Source: an uncultured Clostridia bacterium
GTDB taxonomy: Bacteria; Bacillota; Clostridia; TANB77; CAG-508
Direction of reading: 5' to 3'
DNA length: 64,000 bases
Assembly: GCA_934157035.1 (NCBI GenBank)
Contig: CAKPHG010000002.1
Coordinates: 62,001-126,000 of the forward strand
A program made the position numbers and the translations under genes. The first letter of the stretch is position 1, and every line of letters begins with the position of its first letter. Below, piece by piece: positions 37,182 to 45,763 of this stretch. Under the pieces are notes generated by a model. The model did not search any database. It was not told where the DNA came from and was given only the letters and a program-made list of their open reading frames with translations.

Positions 37182-38885
37182 TTATGCATTTACTAAATTA
37201 TAGTATTTTTCCTTTCTGTCTATTAGCTCTTCGTGACTTCCTTGTTCTACTATTTTTCCATCTTCCATCAATAAAATTTTATCACAATTTTTTATAGTAG
37301 ATAATCTATGTGCTATAACAAAGCATATTCTACCTTCCATTACTTCTTTTACAGCATTTTTTACCAATTCTTCATTTTCGTAACTTAATGAAGACGTTAT
37401 TTCGTCTAATATAATAATTTCTGGATTTTCTACCATAATTCTAGCAAAATTTATCATTTGCTTTTCTCCTTGTGATAATATATCTTTATTTTCACTAAGG
37501 TTTGTTTCATACCCATCTTTTAGACTCATTATTTTATCGTGTAATTTTAATTTTTTACATATTTTAATTATTTCTTCATTACTTATGTTTTTATTGGCAT
37601 AGTTAATATTATCATATACATTTCCTTTAAATATAATAACATCTTGCATAACATATCCAATTTTATCTCTAAAAGTACTTAAAGAATAATCTTTGTAATC
37701 TTTTCCGTTTATTAGAATTTCTCCACTTTCTAATTCATAAAATCTACAAAGTAAATTTACTAGAGTAGTTTTCCCTGAACCTGTTTTTCCTATTATTGCT
37801 ATTTTCTCATTTTTATTTACAAATAAATTTATTCCTTTTAAAACTTTTGAATTTTCATTATATGAAAATTCTATATCTTTTAATTCAATATTCTCAACAC
37901 ATTCTAACTCTTCTTTTCCTTTGTCTTCTTCTAATTTAACATCTTCTTTGAATTTTAATATTTTTAAAAAAGATATATAATCACGAGATAGCCTTTCTGT
38001 ATGATTAATGGCATGATTTACGCTTTTAGTAATTCTACTAGTTGAATTTATAAATACCATAAGTGCACCGTATGTCATAATTCCTTCTGACAAATTTAAT
38101 CCTCCAAATATACCAACAATCATTAAAGCTAAAAGTGAAAGTAAGTCATATACTATTTTATAATTTCTTATAACTTTATCTAATTTTTTAGATTCTTTAT
38201 TATATTTATCTATCATATTTGATAAAGTCTTTATTCTTTCTTCTTCTACTCTCAAATTCTTTATTATTTCTAATCCATTAATTTGTTCAGTTATAGACTT
38301 TGTTATTGCTATATCTGCTGCTCTTATTTTCTTTATTAATCTTATTCTTTTTTTATTAGATATAAAAATTCCTAAATATCCTATTATATATATAACTACT
38401 AAAATACCTGCTAATTTTACATTCATAAATAATAATGTAACTATACAAACAATAATTGTGAATATATGCCTTAAAGTTACTTGGCCATTTTGTGTAAAAA
38501 ACGTGGCAAATTTTTGTGAGTCATTCATAGAAAGTTCTAATAATTCTCCTGTATCACTAGAATCAAAATATGAAACTTTTGCATTTATTAAATTTTCAAA
38601 TATATCTTTTCTTGCATAATAAGAAAAATCTCTTTGTAAATGATGCCTAATTATGCAATGAAAAATTCCTTCTATTGCATTTAATATTACTTTTACAAGT
38701 AAAAATATTGCATATAAAATAATAAATTGTATATTTTCACTTGCTATTCCATTATCAAAAGAAAAATATAATAAATACTGATTTATAATCTGCCAAATAA
38801 TAGCAGAGATTACTGATTCCGTAGTCATAAATATAATTCTTCTTTCAAAACTTCCATAATGAAACATATCTTTTATTTTTTCCAT
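37182..38885 (-). CDS. ABC exporter half-transporter, subunit with consensus Walker B/H-loop
   Basis: 567 aa: six transmembrane helices (about 15-310) then an ATPase domain with Walker A GKTGSGKT, Walker B IIILDEIT and H-loop IAHRLSTI. The signature loop is LSQGEKQ rather than LSGGQ. It starts 1 nt after the stop of the other subunit, so the two are translationally coupled and form a heterodimer. The partner has lost its catalytic Glu and His, so this half keeps the catalytic residues. Substrate unknown. Confidence 0.92.
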   Translation of the reverse strand: MEKIKDMFHYGSFERRIIFMTTESVISAIIWQIINQYLLYFSFDNGIASENIQFIILYAIFLLVKVILNAIEGIFHCIIRHHLQRDFSYYARKDIFENLINAKVSYFDSSDTGELLELSMNDSQKFATFFTQNGQVTLRHIFTIIVCIVTLLFMNVKLAGILVVIYIIGYLGIFISNKKRIRLIKKIRAADIAITKSITEQINGLEIIKNLRVEEERIKTLSNMIDKYNKESKKLDKVIRNYKIVYDLLSLLALMIVGIFGGLNLSEGIMTYGALMVFINSTSRITKSVNHAINHTERLSRDYISFLKILKFKEDVKLEEDKGKEELECVENIELKDIEFSYNENSKVLKGINLFVNKNEKIAIIGKTGSGKTTLVNLLCRFYELESGEILINGKDYKDYSLSTFRDKIGYVMQDVIIFKGNVYDNINYANKNISNEEIIKICKKLKLHDKIMSLKDGYETNLSENKDILSQGEKQMINFARIMVENPEIIILDEITSSLSYENEELVKNAVKEVMEGRICFVIAHRLSTIKNCDKILLMEDGKIVEQGSHEELIDRKEKYYNLVNA

Positions 38886-38886
38886 T

Positions 38887-40635
38887 TTATTCTCCTATTA
38901 CATTACTATACATTTGAAGTATATTTCTATATCTTTCATTTTTGTTAATTAATTCTTCTTGTGAACTAATAATTATACTTTCTTTTTCTTTAAAAAAGAC
39001 TATTGCATTATTTGGGATTTTCTTTATATCTTGTGTAATATATATTTTAATTTGATGTGGATACCATTCTGATAGATGATTTCTTATCCTCTCTTTTGTT
39101 AAATTATCTAACTTACTTAGTACATCATCAAATATTAATATTTTATTATCTTGTATTAAAGTTCTTGCTATAGATATTCTTTGTTTTTGTCCACCACTTA
39201 AATCTATTCCTCTTTCTCCTAATATAGTCTTATATCCATCTTGCATATTCTCTATTTCATTATCTATTTCACAAATTTTACTAACTTCTTTTATTCTTTT
39301 TAAAGAGTGATTTGATTTTATATCAATATTATTTCTAATAGTGTCTGAAAATATAAAAGGTTCTTGGAATATTGCTCCTACGTATTCCCTTATAGTTGCT
39401 AAATTTAAATCTTTTATATCTTGTCCTCCCATTAAAATAGTTCCTTCATATTGAATAAAACCTAATAAAGCTTTTATTATAATGCTCTTTCCACTTCCAT
39501 TATCACCAACTAAATAAATAGATTCTCCATCTTTTAATATAAATGATGTATTTCTTAAAATAACTTTATCTTGTACTACAATGCTAACATTTTTAAATTC
39601 TAATTCTATTTTGTTTATTGGATATATTTTATTATCTACTTTTTCCTCTTTTAGTTGTAAATAATTACTTATTCTTTCTAAAGGCACTAAAAAGTCATTT
39701 ATTCCTTCAACCGCATATATTATTTGTTGTATATATTCTAATACATTGTTAGAATATGTTAAAAAGGCCATAAGTGCTCCTATATTAATTTTTCCAAGTG
39801 CAAATAAAATTCCACCCATTAAAATAATAGCAGGATCTTTTAAATTTCTTACTCCAACTGAAATTAGCTCATAATATATTAAATAATCTATCGCTTTTTT
39901 ATCATTTATTAGATATTCTTCGTTATTCTTATTAAAATCTGCAATTTTTTTTTGTTGTCTGTTAAATAATTTTATCATTTTAGGATTATATATTGCATTC
40001 AAATTCTTTTCTATTAGTTCTTCATGCAATTTAACATTTTTCCTAACCACTTTTTTTGTTTTTTTGAAATACCATACTGACATAATTGTTATTATTAAAA
40101 TGATTATTCCTATAACACTTGTAACAAGAATGTTTATTCTTACCATTTCTGCCATTGAAAATAAAAGAATAAAAACAGAATCTACTATTAGATTATATTT
40201 GTCCATTACAAAATCTAAAATATTTGCAGAATCAGTGCTAATTCTTTGCAATATTTGGCTACGTTCTTGTTTTGCATACTCATTATATTCTAAATATGTA
40301 GTATGATTTATTAAAAGCATTTTTAAGTTTTGATTAACACCTAATCTCATTTTTGTTGTTAGATAATTTCTAATATAATTTGAAATGGCAATTATAATAA
40401 TAAAACTTATCATAAAGATTGCAAGTACTACAATTTTTGCATATATAGTATCTTCATAAAAAAATCTTGAGATAAAAGTAGGTATTTGTTCATTTGTAGT
40501 TATTACTCCATCTATTATATGCATAATAAACTTTGTTAATTGTACACTAAAAAAAGATGATATTATACCACATATTAATATTCCTAATATATATTTTTCG
40601 TTTTTTCTTATCATTTCTTTTAATAATCTTTTCAT
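38887..40635 (-). CDS. ABC exporter half-transporter, degenerate ATPase subunit
   Basis: 582 aa: six transmembrane helices then an ATPase domain with Walker A GDNGSGKS and a full signature LSGGQKQR. The Walker B is ILIFDDVLS (Asp where the catalytic Glu should be) and the H-loop His is replaced by Gln (IYITQDIKK). This is the usual asymmetry of heterodimeric exporters of the BmrCD/TM287-288 kind: one site hydrolyses ATP, the other is a regulatory site. First gene of the pair. Confidence 0.92.
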   Translation of the reverse strand: MKRLLKEMIRKNEKYILGILICGIISSFFSVQLTKFIMHIIDGVITTNEQIPTFISRFFYEDTIYAKIVVLAIFMISFIIIIAISNYIRNYLTTKMRLGVNQNLKMLLINHTTYLEYNEYAKQERSQILQRISTDSANILDFVMDKYNLIVDSVFILLFSMAEMVRINILVTSVIGIIILIITIMSVWYFKKTKKVVRKNVKLHEELIEKNLNAIYNPKMIKLFNRQQKKIADFNKNNEEYLINDKKAIDYLIYYELISVGVRNLKDPAIILMGGILFALGKINIGALMAFLTYSNNVLEYIQQIIYAVEGINDFLVPLERISNYLQLKEEKVDNKIYPINKIELEFKNVSIVVQDKVILRNTSFILKDGESIYLVGDNGSGKSIIIKALLGFIQYEGTILMGGQDIKDLNLATIREYVGAIFQEPFIFSDTIRNNIDIKSNHSLKRIKEVSKICEIDNEIENMQDGYKTILGERGIDLSGGQKQRISIARTLIQDNKILIFDDVLSKLDNLTKERIRNHLSEWYPHQIKIYITQDIKKIPNNAIVFFKEKESIIISSQEELINKNERYRNILQMYSNVIGE

Positions 40636-40811
40636 TTTTCCTCACTTAATTACTTTCTTATTCCATTTTTCATGATTATATCATTTGATATAAATTATGA
40701 AAAGCTTTTATCTAATTATTTTAACTTTCCACGAAACTATGTAATTTTTTTGCGTTTATTTACTTGATTTTTTAATTTTGTTTTTAGAAATTGTATTATT
40801 TTATGTACTAA

Positions 40812-40844
40812 AAAAACGCCATATATTTTATATATAGCGTTTTT
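40812..40844. terminator. Hairpin terminator
   Basis: AAAAACGC..ATATA / TATATA GCGTTTTT with a short loop. No gene ends beside it on the plus strand, so it may be a relic or belong to a small unrecognised transcript. Confidence 0.6.
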
Positions 40845-41029
40845 CACATTTATTTTTATATTGTGTTTTACTCTTATGCTTAAATTGTTTTTTATTTACC
40901 TATAGGCATTCACTTCCTTTCATTATTTAAATTGTACTATGTAATTATGTCTTTTTCTTGATTAATTTTTATTAGTTTAGTAACAATTTTATGAAAGGAC
41001 TGTGAATTGATTTTCTATTTCTTTGATAT

Positions 41030-41058
41030 TTGTAATTTTATGTAAAACATGATATAAT
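41030..41058 (+). promoter_or_regulatory. Promoter of the 61-aa gene
   Basis: TTGTAA (41030-41035), 17 nt, TATAAT (41053-41058), followed by AGGAGGA before the ATG. Confidence 0.65.
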
Positions 41059-41097
41059 ATAAATATATATATTATAAAACATTAGGAGGATACAACA

Positions 41098-41283
41098 ATG
41101 TGTGACGAATTTACCAAACGGTGGAGCAATGAAGGATTTTCTGAAGAAGAAGCTAGAGAAAAACAAGAAAAAGTGGATTCTTCTTATGGAGTATATGAAA
41201 AAAACAGTAAATGGAATCCTTCAAAAATTGTTCCCGACCACTCCAAAACTAGAGGTTACAAAATTGTAATTTCTACAAAATAA
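41098..41283 (+). CDS. Small hypothetical protein
   Basis: 61 aa, charged and soluble, no family recognised (begins MCDEFTKRWSNEGFSEEEAREKQEKV). A convincing gene despite its size: good promoter, strong TAGGAGGA site 8 nt before the ATG, and a terminator that overlaps its stop codon. Codon use (more G and C) is less extreme than in the neighbours. Confidence 0.75.
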   Translation: MCDEFTKRWSNEGFSEEEAREKQEKVDSSYGVYEKNSKWNPSKIVPDHSKTRGYKIVISTK

Positions 41284-41302
41284 CTCTCTTTTTAGAGAGT
41301 TA
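41281..41302. terminator. Bidirectional terminator
   Basis: Stem TAACTCTC / GAGAGTTA with a 6-nt loop, overlapping the stop codon of the 61-aa gene and the 3' end of the convergent CmpB-like gene. Confidence 0.8.
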
Positions 41303-42070
41303 TTTATTTTTATTTTCTATTTTCTTTGCTGCTTTATATGTTATATTTTCTATTTCTTTTTTCTGTTCTTCTACTTTTTCTTTTATTTCTTCTTTTTTCT
41401 CTTTTATTTTAATCTTCACTGCTTCTAAACTAGGATAAGCATTTAACAATCTTCTATGTAGCATAGATTTGTTTTGTAATACTTCTTTTACTTTTTTTGT
41501 TATCTCTTCTGTATTGTCTAAGTCTTTTCCTACAATCTTTTCTGTCTTTTTTACATATCTAATTACTATTCCAGATACAATATTATCTACAATATATATT
41601 ACTAATAATGTCCAAAATAGTATATTCAACCATATTTCTGGTAATAGCTGTATTTTACTAATAAAAAATGGGTTAGAAATATACATTATAAATAATCCTA
41701 ATAGTCCAAATGGAACTATTGTATTTAAGCAAACTCTTCCATTAATATTAAATTTCTTTTGACTATAATCCCACCATCTTGCTTTAAATATTTTTTCCAT
41801 AAAATAACTTGTTAAATATTCTAGTGTTCCGCAAATTATTATTGCCATAAAAAATAATATTATTGGATCATCTGTATATTTTTTTAATAAAAATGTTATT
41901 AATATTGCTCCATAGCCATATATTGGACAATATGGTCCTATTAAAAATCCTCTATTTATAAATCTTTTATATTGAATTAGTTTACATGTTACTTCCATAC
42001 ACCAGCCTAAGATTGCATATATCATAAATAGCAAAAAGTATATTCTTATATCAATTCCGAATATTATCAT
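41300..42070 (-). CDS. CmpB-like putative ABC-type permease protein
   Basis: 256 aa. Five or six membrane helices in the first 170 residues with the family hallmark AILGWCMEVTCKLIQYKRFINRGFLIGPYCPIYGYGA, then LEYLTSYFMEKIFKARWWDYS. A charged coiled-coil tail follows (about 180-250). This is the family named putative ABC-transporter type IV (CmpB); its actual function is unproven and no ATPase gene is adjacent. Confidence 0.85.
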   Translation of the reverse strand: MIIFGIDIRIYFLLFMIYAILGWCMEVTCKLIQYKRFINRGFLIGPYCPIYGYGAILITFLLKKYTDDPIILFFMAIIICGTLEYLTSYFMEKIFKARWWDYSQKKFNINGRVCLNTIVPFGLLGLFIMYISNPFFISKIQLLPEIWLNILFWTLLVIYIVDNIVSGIVIRYVKKTEKIVGKDLDNTEEITKKVKEVLQNKSMLHRRLLNAYPSLEAVKIKIKEKKEEIKEKVEEQKKEIENITYKAAKKIENKNK

Positions 42071-42105
42071 TTTATTCTCCTTTTAATTTATTGTTTATGC
42101 TTAAA

Positions 42106-42840
42106 TTATAATATTATTTCACTTTCAAAATATTGTTCTTGAAACTCTGTTAATGCCTGTATTTGTTCTTTTGTATATTTTCTTCCTTTTGGAACTATAA
42201 TTAACTTATCATCATTGTCATTTGTTCTATGTATTATTGCAATACATTTTCCTGTAAATTCTTCAAGTGGTTCAAATACTCCTAAAACATAGCAGTCTAA
42301 CTCTTCGCCATCTCCACTTACTGTGTTAGGTACATATCCATAATTTACAGGATATATAAAACCATGTTTTGGATGTTTGCTACCTAGTGGTCTATCTATT
42401 TTTATTGTTAGCATTTTTCCTAGGTAACTACAATTTTCATTTTGTCTATTTAAATAATTCTCTTCTATTACCTGTTTAAATAGTTTTTTTGTATTTTCGT
42501 ATGTTATTTTATTCTCGGCTTCTTCTATCGGCACCCACTCAATTTGTGCAATTTCTGCTTCTTGCTTTTTAACATTTATATTTTTACAAGTTGCTAAAAA
42601 ATATACTACTTGCTTAAAGGTATCTTCACTAGAATAATACTCATCTACATATCTTTTCTCTTCTTGAATTTCTACATCTAAATTTGTTTCTTCTTTTACT
42701 TCTCTTATTGCAGTTTGAAGTTCTGTTTCATCTTTCTCCACATGACCTTTTGGAAATCCCCAATGTCCATCATTATGCTTTACCAATAAAACTTTATTCT
42801 CATTTAAAATAATACATCCACAACATTTTTCAAATTTCAT
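42106..42840 (-). CDS. Nudix hydrolase fused to inorganic pyrophosphatase-like domain
   Basis: 244 aa in two domains. Residues 1-135 form a Nudix hydrolase with the box GHVEKDETELQTAIREVKEET (RE and EE present; the usual final Gly is Asn). Residues 143-244 resemble a family I inorganic pyrophosphatase: IDRPLGSKHPKHGFIYPVNYGYVP, then the metal motif DGEELDCYVLG, close to the family signature but with Glu at the third position. The fusion pairs an enzyme that can release pyrophosphate with one that would split it. It is 13 nt downstream of a P-loop kinase gene. Confidence 0.82.
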   Translation of the reverse strand: MKFEKCCGCIILNENKVLLVKHNDGHWGFPKGHVEKDETELQTAIREVKEETNLDVEIQEEKRYVDEYYSSEDTFKQVVYFLATCKNINVKKQEAEIAQIEWVPIEEAENKITYENTKKLFKQVIEENYLNRQNENCSYLGKMLTIKIDRPLGSKHPKHGFIYPVNYGYVPNTVSGDGEELDCYVLGVFEPLEEFTGKCIAIIHRTNDNDDKLIIVPKGRKYTKEQIQALTEFQEQYFESEIIL

Positions 42841-42853
42841 AGATTTTCTCCTT

Positions 42854-43309
42854 TTAATATATTTCTAATTTATTTTTATATTTTAATAATAGATTTTCTA
42901 ATTCCTTTTTATTTTTTTCAAAGTCATTTGACCATTTAAACATCATCTTTAGCATTTTAATATCTGGCTTATAATTAGATTTTTCTAGTTTCAATTTTTG
43001 TTTTATATATCTTTTTAAAATTCTTATATTTCTTTTATATTTTGGTACATCTAAATATATTATTTTATCAGCTAGCTCTAATAAATATTGTAAATTTTTT
43101 CTTAATACTCCTTCAATAATCCAATTTTCGTTTTTGTTTATATTTTTTATAATAACATTTTGTTCCTCTTCTTCTCTTTTTCTTCCATTCTGCCTATCAT
43201 TATGAACTATTGAATCTATTTCGTAATACTTAATATTGTAATCTTTTGACAATTTTTTAGCTAGCGTGGTCTTTCCTGTTCCTACTGTTCCAACTATTAA
43301 AATTTTCAT
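42854..43309 (-). CDS. Small P-loop kinase-like NTPase
   Basis: 151 aa. Walker A GTVGTGKTT (residues 7-15), then an adenylate-kinase-like lid region with IIEGVLRKNLQYLLELADKIIYLDVPKYKRNIRILKRY. It resembles proteins annotated as DNA topology modulation (FlaR) or nucleoside kinases; substrate unknown. Immediately upstream of the Nudix-pyrophosphatase fusion. Two more small P-loop proteins lie on the far side of the CRISPR locus. Confidence 0.8.
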   Translation of the reverse strand: MKILIVGTVGTGKTTLAKKLSKDYNIKYYEIDSIVHNDRQNGRKREEEEQNVIIKNINKNENWIIEGVLRKNLQYLLELADKIIYLDVPKYKRNIRILKRYIKQKLKLEKSNYKPDIKMLKMMFKWSNDFEKNKKELENLLLKYKNKLEIY

Positions 43310-43380
43310 ATTTTTTTCCTTTTTTCCACAATTATATCATTTTATGTGGATTATTAAAAGTTTTTTTATACATTATATAG

Positions 43381-43418
43381 AAAAAGTCCAGTTTAGAAAT
43401 TTCTAAACTGGACTTTTT
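43381..43418 (-). terminator. Terminator after the 100-aa gene
   Basis: 18-bp perfect stem AAAAAGTCCAGTTTAGAA / TTCTAAACTGGACTTTTT with a 2-nt loop and U-tract. Confidence 0.88.
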
Positions 43419-43419
43419 T

Positions 43420-43722
43420 TTAAGCCTGAGTAGCTTCACAAATTAATTCGACTACAGATTCGCTAATTAAAATATGATAGCCTTTACCGATTTGTCTTAC
43501 TATTCCTCCAACACAATTGCTTTCAGTCATCTTTCCGTTTCTCATTCCTGCATACAGATCGATATTTAATGATGATACAACATTCATGTTCTCATTGTAT
43601 TCTCTGAAAACTAAATTGGACGCTGAAGTAATCTCAAGTACTCCTTTGTTTCTAGTTTGAATTACATCATCGTCTGATACAATCCGCATGCCATGGAATT
43701 TTTCGAATTCTGCTTTTTTCAT
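43420..43722 (-). CDS. Hypothetical protein
   Basis: 100 aa, no family recognised. Mixed alpha/beta with no membrane segment; notable stretch IVSDDDVIQTRNKGVLEITSASNLVF. Codon use contains clearly more G and C than the neighbours, suggesting separate origin. Terminator directly follows; a GGAG-type site precedes the ATG. Monocistronic. Confidence 0.65.
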   Translation of the reverse strand: MKKAEFEKFHGMRIVSDDDVIQTRNKGVLEITSASNLVFREYNENMNVVSSLNIDLYAGMRNGKMTESNCVGGIVRQIGKGYHILISESVVELICEATQA

Positions 43723-43873
43723 ATTTTTACTCCTTTACCGGCTCAAAATAAAATTATTATGTTACAATTCTATTTTATCACTAATTTACATAATTTTCAA
43801 TATTTTTCACTTTATTTCTTTTTTTTATTTATATGTTATAATCTTTTATATAAAATGTTAGGAGTTATATTAT

Positions 43874-44371
43874 ATGGAAAAAAGAGATTTATACGATATT
43901 AATAGGAATTTAACGGGAGAAACTATTTATAAAGGTGATTCTATTCCAGACAGTAAATTTATTTTAGTTGTTTTATCTTTTATGCAGAACTCTAAAGGTG
44001 AATTTTTAATTCAAAAAAGAAGTGTTCAAAAACATGGTAAATATGGTTCTACCGGTGGACATGCTAAAACTGGTGAAACAAGTATTCAAGCTATGATGAC
44101 TGAAATTAACGAAGAAATTGGTTTAAATGTTAATGAAAATGAATTAAATTTAGTTTATTCTGGTAGAGATGATATAAATAAAGTTTTTTTCGATTTATAC
44201 TACATGAAAAAGGATTTCTCTACAGAGAGTCTAACACTCCAGGAAGAAGAAGTTGAATCTGTTAAATGGATGAATGTTAATGAAATTAAACATCTTATTT
44301 CTACAAATGAATTTTTAGACAGTAATATTGATGAATTTTACAGGATTTTAGATTATTTGAATAATAACTAA
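43874..44371 (+). CDS. Nudix hydrolase (isopentenyl-diphosphate isomerase-like branch)
   Basis: 165 aa. The start MEKRDLYDINRNLTGETI matches Nudix proteins of the YfcD/IDI-like type. The Nudix box reads GHAKTGETSIQAMMTEINEEIGL: the conserved Arg of the RE pair is Thr, while EE and the final Gly are intact. Substrate unknown. TATAAT and AGGAG elements precede the ATG. It stands alone. Confidence 0.85.
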   Translation: MEKRDLYDINRNLTGETIYKGDSIPDSKFILVVLSFMQNSKGEFLIQKRSVQKHGKYGSTGGHAKTGETSIQAMMTEINEEIGLNVNENELNLVYSGRDDINKVFFDLYYMKKDFSTESLTLQEEEVESVKWMNVNEIKHLISTNEFLDSNIDEFYRILDYLNNN

Positions 44372-44381
44372 TATCTTATGT

Positions 44382-44412
44382 TAAAAGAGATACCTTATCA
44401 GTATCTCTTTTA
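44382..44412. terminator. Bidirectional terminator
   Basis: 12-bp perfect stem TAAAAGAGATAC / GTATCTCTTTTA between the convergent Nudix and hsp20 genes. Confidence 0.85.
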
Positions 44413-44443
44413 GTTTGATTCTTTAATGTATATTTTTTAAGCT

Positions 44444-44860
44444 TTATTCAATTGGAATATATTTCTTTTCTGGTAATTCTTTTTTCTCTTCTTTTTTAGG
44501 AACTTCGATTGTTAATGTTCCGTTTTTGAATTTAGCTTTGATCTCGTCTTCGGTTACATTTTCTCCAACATAGAAGCTTCTAGAACATTCTCCAGAAAAT
44601 CTTTCTCTACGTACGAATTTACCTTTTTCTTCATCTTTTTCATCTTTATTTACTACTGCATGGACTGTTAAATATCCATCTTGAATGTTTAATTTTATTC
44701 CTTCTTTTTCATATCCTGGTAAGTCAATGTCTATTACATATTCGTCCTTTTTTTCCTTAATATCTGTCTTCATTAGCTTACTTGCTCCCTCATTAAAAAA
44801 TGCATCTCCAAATACATCATCAAATAAATCGAAATCATGTCTTCTTGGTATCATCATCAT
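44444..44860 (-). CDS. hsp20: Hsp20-family small heat-shock protein
   Basis: 138 aa; the first of three consecutive ATGs (44860) is taken as start, 9 nt after AAAGGAG. Alpha-crystallin domain about 35-130 with DIDLPGYEKEGIKLNIQDGYLTV and the C-terminal GTLTIEVPKKE. ATP-independent holdase that keeps unfolded proteins soluble. Its promoter overlaps a CIRCE element, so it should be repressed by HrcA and induced by heat. Confidence 0.93.
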   Translation of the reverse strand: MMMIPRRHDFDLFDDVFGDAFFNEGASKLMKTDIKEKKDEYVIDIDLPGYEKEGIKLNIQDGYLTVHAVVNKDEKDEEKGKFVRRERFSGECSRSFYVGENVTEDEIKAKFKNGTLTIEVPKKEEKKELPEKKYIPIE

Positions 44861-44952
44861 AAAAATCAACTCCTTTAATTTTTATTTATGTGTTGACACT
44901 TGATGGGAGTGGCACATATTTATGATATTTATTATTTATCATTTTCATTAAT

Positions 44953-44980
44953 ATTATACATCTGTTTTTAGCAGTGTCAA
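44953..44980 (-). promoter_or_regulatory. Sigma-A promoter of hsp20
   Basis: Minus strand perfect TTGACA (44980-44975), 16-nt spacer, perfect TATAAT (44958-44953). The -35 lies inside the CIRCE element. Confidence 0.85.
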
Positions 44981-44994
44981 TAGTAGAGTGCTAA
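44968..44994. promoter_or_regulatory. CIRCE element (HrcA operator)
   Basis: TTAGCAGTG, nine bases, GAGTGCTAA. The right arm is the perfect consensus; the left arm differs from TTAGCACTC at two positions. Placement over the -35 of hsp20 fits HrcA repression. Confidence 0.88.
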
Positions 44995-45065
44995 AATTCA
45001 CAAAATTTTCACATTTTTGATGGAGTTTAGGTGGGAGTAGGTGTGGTTTAATACTCCTTATTTGA

Positions 45066-45696
45066 GTTTTATTACTATCTAAAATAACACAATACTAAAA
45101 CTTCTCTGTATTACATTTATTTACTAATATAGTTTTACTACTATCTAAAATAACACAATACTAAAACCTTTCATTACTTTTTTATCAATAAATTTCTGTT
45201 TTACTACTATCTAAAATAACACAATACTAAAACAACCGCTTTCGCATATTGCTTGTGCAATTAGTTTTACTACTATCTAAAATAACACAATACTAAAACG
45301 TATGTATCCCAGTATTAATCACATTTATAGTTTTACTACTATCTAAAATAACACAATACTAAAACAATTCATACTGATTTAGGGTGTATAGTTTCGTTTT
45401 ACTACTATCTAAAATAACACAATACTAAAACTGGCGACCTTCATATATAATCATACCTTGAGTTTTACTACTATCTAAAATAACACAATACTAAAACACA
45501 ATATCTGGTGAATGACCTTTATAATTTGTTTTACTACTATCTAAAATAACACAATACTAAAACACACGCATTTTAAGTTCATTTTTTAACGCGAGTTTTA
45601 CTACTATCTAAAATAACACAATACTAAAACTTAGTGTTGCTTGCTGTTAGATATAGTTAGGTTTTACTACTATCTAAAATAACACAATACTAAAAC
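45066..45696 (-). CRISPR. Type II-A CRISPR array, 10 repeats and 9 spacers
   Basis: 36-bp repeats begin at 45066, 45132, 45198, 45264, 45330, 45396, 45462, 45528, 45595 and 45661. On the plus strand each starts GTTTTACTACTATC and ends CACAATACTAAAAC. Spacers are 30 bp except spacer 8 (45564-45594), which is 31 bp. The first listed repeat (45066) has T in place of C at position 7 and is the old, leader-distal end. Transcription is inferred on the minus strand, because the tracrRNA anti-repeat pairs with that strand and the leader lies at the csn2 side. The crRNA repeat then starts GTTTTAG, as in Streptococcus type II-A systems. Confidence 0.98.
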
Positions 45697-45763
45697 CTCA
45701 AATTCACACTAGTATTTTTTACGATTAATGACTTCGGTGTATCTTAGATAGCATATTTATGTT
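45697..45763 (-). promoter_or_regulatory. CRISPR leader with leader-anchoring sequence
   Basis: Between csn2 and the first repeat. The seven bases next to the repeat (45697-45703) read ATTTGAG on the minus strand, identical to the leader-anchoring sequence known to direct new spacers in streptococcal type II-A arrays. No convincing promoter was recognised in this short stretch; it may lie in the end of csn2. Confidence 0.8.

Larger units (their letters stand above)
40636..41097. other. Intergenic region, 462 bp
   Basis: It holds a terminator-like hairpin (40812-40844) and the promoter of the 61-aa gene (41030-41058). I see no further open frame of length or RNA gene; the remainder is AT-rich and featureless. 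Confidence 0.6.

Noticed and set aside
40636..41097. Additional small gene in the 462-bp gap
   Set aside because: The only ribosome-site-like spot (near 40915 on the minus strand) leads to a stop codon after five residues.
45001..45065. An eleventh CRISPR repeat beyond the distal end
   Set aside because: The sequence contains a GGAGTA/TACTCC hairpin but no repeat-like stretch.
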